Shown: positions 6,966 to 10,000 of the stretch, in pieces
Position numbering within the stretch: the first letter of the stretch is position 1
Layout: each line of letters starts with the position of its first letter
NCBI GenBank assembly: GCA_025201705.1
Contig: MU617522.1
Location: forward strand, 1 to 10,000
Source: Dissophora ornata
Lineage: Eukaryota > Mortierellomycota > Mortierellomycetes > Mortierellales > Mortierellaceae
Reading direction: 5' to 3'
Length of the DNA stretch: 10,000 nt
Notes under the pieces: generated by a model
Database searches by the model: none
What the model saw: the letters and a program-made list of their open reading frames with translations, nothing else
What the model was told of the DNA's origin: nothing
Translations under genes and position numbers: made by a program

Positions 6966-6967
6966 AG

Positions 6968-6971
6968 TTTT
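6968..6971 (+). terminator. RNA polymerase III T4 terminator of tRNA-Leu
   Basis: TTTT begins three bases after the tRNA 3' end, the usual minimal Pol III terminator. A longer T-rich stretch at about 7027-7037 could act as backup. Confidence 0.75.
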
Positions 6972-7446
6972 GCCCGCCAAGGAATGGTTTGGGTGTTTGT
7001 CTTTTCGGTGCCCCCGTCGAATCTGATCTTTTGTTTTCGGCGGGAGATTGAGGCCACGAAAGGATGGAATATCGCATAGTGTGCAATGGATGAGAAGGAG
7101 TTCTGGTGAAAAGGAACGTTCAAGCCATGTTCTAGATGCTTATTTGGGGCTAGGAGCGTATCGCCGTGACCAGACTCATTCTGCAGGCTCTTTTGTTGTA
7201 TCCTGTTTCTCATCCTCCGATCAGACAGGGCAGTCCAGAACATCAAAATAGACGCGTGGAGGATGCATTTGCACCTGCAGCATGGGACACAACAATAATG
7301 GATGCACGCATTATCTGCAGCGCAGGGCTGCCCAATAAATTGAGTGCGATGAGCCGCTGAGGCTGTTGGGAGCGAGTAAACGTCTAAAAGGAGAATTCAG
7401 TCTCGAAATTCAGTTCCAAGTTCGGTATCCACTTGACCCGCAACTT
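6972..7446. other. Intergenic region between tRNA-Leu and the membrane-protein promoter
   Basis: I see no supported gene. Open frames here lack motifs. Its right part probably holds upstream control elements of the plus-strand membrane-protein gene, including a CCAAT at 7332-7336. Confidence 0.55.
7332..7336 (+). promoter_or_regulatory. CCAAT box upstream of the membrane-protein gene
   Basis: CCAAT in the context GCCCAATAAAT, about 110 bp before the TATA box. The position suits binding of the fungal Hap (CCAAT-binding) complex, but the motif is short and could be chance. Confidence 0.35.
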
Positions 7447-7452
7447 TATAAA
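7447..7452 (+). promoter_or_regulatory. TATA box of the membrane-protein gene
   Basis: TATAAA in the context ACTTTATAAATTCG. A C/T-rich stretch with almost no ATG follows, until the uORF at 7779, so a long leader of roughly 370-380 nt is implied if transcription starts about 30 bp downstream. Confidence 0.65.
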
Positions 7453-7778
7453 TTCGTACTAGTGTCCACACCTTTTTTTGGTCACTGCCCACCTGCGAGC
7501 TTTCATCCTCATCATTCTCTCAATTCTGAATCGCCCCAACAACCCTCGGGCCATCCCTTACCTCACGTTCCAATCACCACCCACCACCATCCACGAACCT
7601 GCCCTTCCGCACTCATTCCAGTGCCTCACGAATCCCCTGCTCCCTCAAGGATCCTCGTTTCTGCGCCATCCTGCTAGCTGTCTCATCAGATTCCCCCCTT
7701 TCCCTTGCACACTCTTGCACACACTCAGCAACCTTTTCTTTAGTTGCTTCCGCGCCCTTTCAACCCGAGCTATTCTGG

Positions 7779-7862
7779 ATGCGGATAGTCAACTTTGGCG
7801 CCTCGTTTCTTTTCACTTCTCTCCACTCTCAATCATATCCCTATTCGGGTTCCACCGCTTGA
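7779..7862 (+). CDS. 27-codon upstream ORF overlapping the main start (TGATG)
   Basis: The only ATG in the inferred leader before the main start opens a 27-codon frame beginning MRIVNFGAS. Its stop TGA (7860-7862) shares its last A with the main ATG (7862-7864), giving TGATG, and it lies in a different frame from the main ORF. By known mechanisms this geometry allows termination-reinitiation or leaky-scanning control. The peptide has no recognisable motif. Its translation is an inference, and a later transcription start or a leader intron would remove it. Confidence 0.5.
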   Translation: MRIVNFGASFLFTSLHSQSYPYSGSTA

Positions 7863-8935
7863 TGCGTAGTCGCACCACCAGGAGAGCGATCATGCCGGCC
7901 ATGGTCCTGTTCTCGCTCCTCCAAATCCTCCTCCTCACAAGCATCTTCTTCGTCGCTGAGGTGCATGCGCAGGTTGGAAGCTCGTCTGCGAGCACGTCTG
8001 CGAGCACATCTGCGCCAGGGACATCTCCAACAGTCACCTCGATAACAACAACTGTTACGGCGGCATCGCCAACAGCCTCGATAACGCCGTCTACGACACA
8101 AAGTGTACCTACTACTACTGAATCATCTACTTCCACTGTCTCTGTGACGCCTACATCGACAGAGGATTTGCCGCCTCCCCAGCGCACAGCTGGCCCAGCG
8201 GTCAACCCATATGCGCCTGGCACCGTCAATTGCCTAACCATGCCGTACTGTGGCGTGAACGAAGAATGTTTTGTGCTCAAGGATGGGCTTGTATGTCTCG
8301 ACAAGGCGCTGAACTGGGGCTACATCTTGTCCAGGAACAACTCTGGAATCCCAGCAGTCCCCAGCTGGTCTGGACAGCGATCTCAACTGAACGCCAATTG
8401 CTCGCTCTTCCAAATGCCGGAGAGTGCTGACAAACCAGGACTGGCGTTGATGGTTTATGATTTGATCCGGGAGACGTTGCCCGAGGACTTGTTGATCTCC
8501 CGGTTTGATCAGGCAAAGACCAACTGGTACACGCTCTTCTCGAACTGTGAACCCAACTTGGCATGCAGCATGGGGAAATGTCAACCACGGCCAACACTGG
8601 GTCAGAGTTGCACGTCGTCATGGCAGTGCAATCCTCAGGCTCTGGGACTGAACGAGAACAACGCACCGATCCCGACATCCAACACAACAGAGGTTCGATG
8701 CGAATATGTGGGCGGGAATCTGTCAGTGAACACGACCTGCCAGTTGTTGACGCGTGAGGCCGACACTAGTTCACATAGCGGTGGAGTCTCTGCATGGCAT
8801 GTGATCCTGCCCGTCGTGACGATCTTGGTCCTGATCTACTTTGGCGCGGTCATTTATCAGCGCCGGATGAGGAGAGAGAAACTTGGGAAATGGAGCCGAG
8901 TCGTGGAAGGTAAGGAGAGCAGAGAAAGGATATGA
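7862..8935 (+). CDS. Type I membrane protein with Ser/Thr-rich stalk and 12-Cys ectodomain, 357 aa
   Basis: Family not recognised. Layout: a basic N-terminus, then a hydrophobic signal sequence about 14-32 with a likely cleavage after VHA at 36; a Ser/Thr/Pro-rich stalk about 38-103, probably O-glycosylated; a cysteine-rich domain with Cys at 124, 130, 136, 145, 180, 229, 235, 240, 250, 256, 280 and 293; a membrane helix about 313-332; and a short basic cytoplasmic tail starting QRRMRREK. Five N-glycosylation sequons lie at Asn159, 179, 274, 286 and 290. The segment 229-256 (C-x5-C-x4-C-x9-C-x5-C) resembles small disulfide-rich folds of the Dickkopf or colipase type, which is weak evidence. 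The first in-frame ATG is 7862; Met11 (7892) would also give a good signal peptide. It is probably a cell-surface or wall-associated sensor or adhesion-type protein. No intron is needed. Confidence 0.85.
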   Translation: MRSRTTRRAIMPAMVLFSLLQILLLTSIFFVAEVHAQVGSSSASTSASTSAPGTSPTVTSITTTVTAASPTASITPSTTQSVPTTTESSTSTVSVTPTSTEDLPPPQRTAGPAVNPYAPGTVNCLTMPYCGVNEECFVLKDGLVCLDKALNWGYILSRNNSGIPAVPSWSGQRSQLNANCSLFQMPESADKPGLALMVYDLIRETLPEDLLISRFDQAKTNWYTLFSNCEPNLACSMGKCQPRPTLGQSCTSSWQCNPQALGLNENNAPIPTSNTTEVRCEYVGGNLSVNTTCQLLTREADTSSHSGGVSAWHVILPVVTILVLIYFGAVIYQRRMRREKLGKWSRVVEGKESRERI

Positions 8936-9000
8936 ATAGTTATTGGCGGGAGTGGAATCTTTTTCAAGATGCAGCAACACACGCACTATCTTTTTTTTTT

Positions 9001-9082
9001 CTTTTTCTGGAAGCAACTCTTTTTCTCCGGAAGCAACTCTTTTTTTTTTTCTATGGAAACAACTCTTTCTCTGGAAGCAAAA
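9001..9082. repeat. Four tandem units of T-run plus ctGGAAGCAACT
   Basis: Units 9001-9018, 9019-9038, 9039-9064 and 9065-9082 share the pattern C-T-run, then ctGGAAgCAAct. They differ mainly in T-run length (5, 5, 12 and 3 T in the main run) and in a few substitutions. A further T-run precedes the first unit. They lie about 65 bp past the stop of the membrane-protein gene, probably in its 3' UTR. Confidence 0.85.
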
Positions 9083-9170
9083 CCCATGTTCTTTGAATAT
9101 TTTTTTTTGTCATGTGCTCAGGATATCGGGCAAAGTTTTAGAAAGTGTGGGAAAGGACGAAAGGATGGCG

Positions 9171-9204
9171 AGGAGGAAAAAAAAAAAAAAAGAAAAAGAG
9201 GGAG
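9171..9204. repeat. Purine tract with A15 run
   Basis: An uninterrupted G/A stretch with A15 at 9177-9191 and a second A5 run, preceded by G/A-rich sequence from about 9150. No flanking direct repeat was seen. Confidence 0.9.
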
Positions 9205-9719
9205 ATCCTCACACGCGAGTTCCGGCATTGGCGAAGCATGTTTTGTTTGATTTCCAGGGACGGAGTCATTTTCGAGTTCTAATAATATAACTTTATATTT
9301 AAAAAAAATAGACGACAGGAACGAGTTCCCAATGGAGGCATACGACGAAATCCATTAAACCGGCGGTTCTTTGCCCAGAGCCCCCCTTTCTTGCCATGTA
9401 TTATAACATAATAATAGTAATATAAAAAAAAAGACGCATAGTAGTGAATTCCCTCATTATCCTCATCATTATCTCCGTTTGTAACAGGAATACACAAACA
9501 CACCCGCTGCGTGGTCCAGCGACGTGGTAGAGCTGCTTTTAGCGTTGTTTGAAGTTTTTAGTGTTTGCTTTTGGGTTGGAACATTATTGTGTAGACCTGT
9601 CATGGCTGCATTTAGGATGAGTCTAGCGGTCTAGCAAAGGACCAAGGGGATGTGTCTGTGTATGGGATGCGTGCTATCGAAGAGCGCTAAATACGGTCTA
9701 TCGAAATCTAATCCCGACT

Positions 9720-9727
9720 TGACGTCA
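9720..9727. promoter_or_regulatory. TGACGTCA palindrome (CRE/ATF-type site)
   Basis: A perfect 8-base palindrome matching the binding site of ATF/CREB-type bZIP factors, which exist in fungi. No nearby gene start is visible inside the window, so a role is unproven. Confidence 0.3.
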
Positions 9728-9755
9728 TGGTGCTGCATGGACCGGGCAATGGGAG

Positions 9756-9762
<7 letters not shown>

Positions 9763-9790
<28 letters not shown>
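9763..9790. repeat. (AG)14 dinucleotide microsatellite
   Basis: Fourteen AG units, with imperfect purine sequence before them from 9751. It is likely to vary in length between strains. Confidence 0.97.
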
Positions 9791-9791
<1 letters not shown>

Positions 9792-9902
9792 CAGAGCGGA
9801 CAGGAAGCACTTGTTGGGATTGGGATGGTGCGTGCTTGAATGCTTGAATGACCATTCCCTCTTGTATTCGTGGAAATTGTCTCTTCTCGCGTACGAAAAC
9901 GC

Positions 9903-9940
9903 AGATGCATAGATGCATAGGCCACACGCACAATGCATTG
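9903..9940. repeat. Cluster of three ATGCAT motifs
   Basis: AGATGCAT occurs twice in tandem (9903-9918), followed by the 10-base palindrome CAATGCATTG at 9931-9940. The cluster may be part of a promoter for a gene beyond the right edge. Chance is also possible. Confidence 0.4.
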
Positions 9941-10000
9941 CGATAGCATGCGACATGGGCATGACACGAAGTCTGCACATGTTCTTTCCATCTCTTAGTA

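Larger units (their letters stand above)
8936..10000. other. Noncoding 3' flank with low-complexity DNA
   Basis: I see no supported gene. The stretch holds the 3' UTR of the membrane-protein gene, T-rich tandem repeats, a purine tract, AT-rich sequence around 9283-9310 and 9404-9432, a (GA)n array, and possible control motifs near the right edge. No canonical AATAAA lies close after the stop; AATAT-rich stretches at about 9097 and 9286 are weak alternatives. Open frames across the (GA)n array are compositional. Confidence 0.55.

Noticed and set aside
6902..7246. 114-codon minus-strand ORF
   Set aside because: It runs antisense through the intact tRNA gene, so it is not a plausible protein gene.
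7478..7861. N-terminal extension of the membrane protein to 7478
   Set aside because: The frame is open but has no ATG before 7862, begins at a TTG next to the TATA box, and encodes compositional Pro/Ser/Leu-rich sequence of a CT-rich leader.
9001..9082. CRISPR-like array
   Set aside because: Units are contiguous, without spacers, T-rich and unequal in length, in a eukaryotic context.
9272..9330. 7-bp repeat cgagttc around an A8 run as another retroposition scar
   Set aside because: The repeat is too short, and the A-run is separated from the second copy by 13 other bases.
9631..9991. Overlapping ORFs across the (GA)n array
   Set aside because: Ser-Leu or Arg-Glu runs produced by the dinucleotide repeat; several frames are open at once.

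Overview
The window looks like nuclear DNA of a filamentous fungus, most likely an early-diverging Mucoromycota lineage such as Mortierellaceae. The lineage is an inference. The evidence is spliceosomal introns with fungal-type donors (GTAAG, GTATG) and one perfect TACTAAC branch site, eukaryotic promoter and poly(A) signals, CT-rich leaders, many homopolymer and microsatellite tracts, a CsbD-like stress protein, a class II nuclear tRNA-Leu, and decayed non-LTR retrotransposon sequence. There are no bacterial operon features.

Layout. 1-496: gene-poor, with a (TTG)15 array and a T22 tract. 497-2405 (minus): a three-exon alpha/beta hydrolase of the ABHD1/2/3, YheT, yeast EHT1/EEB1 family, 484 aa after splicing. 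2863-3147 (minus): a 94-aa CsbD-like protein with its own TATA box and AATAAA. 3909-5669 (minus): an intronless 586-aa protein of unknown function, built from four diverged copies of one alpha/beta module joined by disordered linkers. About 6180-6745 (minus): the RNase H end of a dead LINE-type retroelement, carrying three very short poly(A)-bearing inserts, each between direct repeats. 6881-6965 (plus): tRNA-Leu(UAA) with a TTTT terminator. 7447-8935 (plus): a TATA box, a long CT-rich leader, a 27-codon uORF whose stop overlaps the main start as TGATG, and a 357-aa type I membrane protein with a Ser/Thr-rich stalk and 12 cysteines. 8936-10000: noncoding, with T-rich tandem repeats, a purine tract, a (GA)n array, a TGACGTCA palindrome and an ATGCAT cluster.

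The genes do not form an obvious pathway. Three consecutive protein genes lie on the minus strand, each apparently with separate transcription signals, and the tRNA and membrane protein lie on the plus strand beyond the retroelement debris. The most unusual signals are the three tail-like insertions inside the dead retroelement, the four-copy module of the 586-aa protein, and the stop/start-overlapping uORF.
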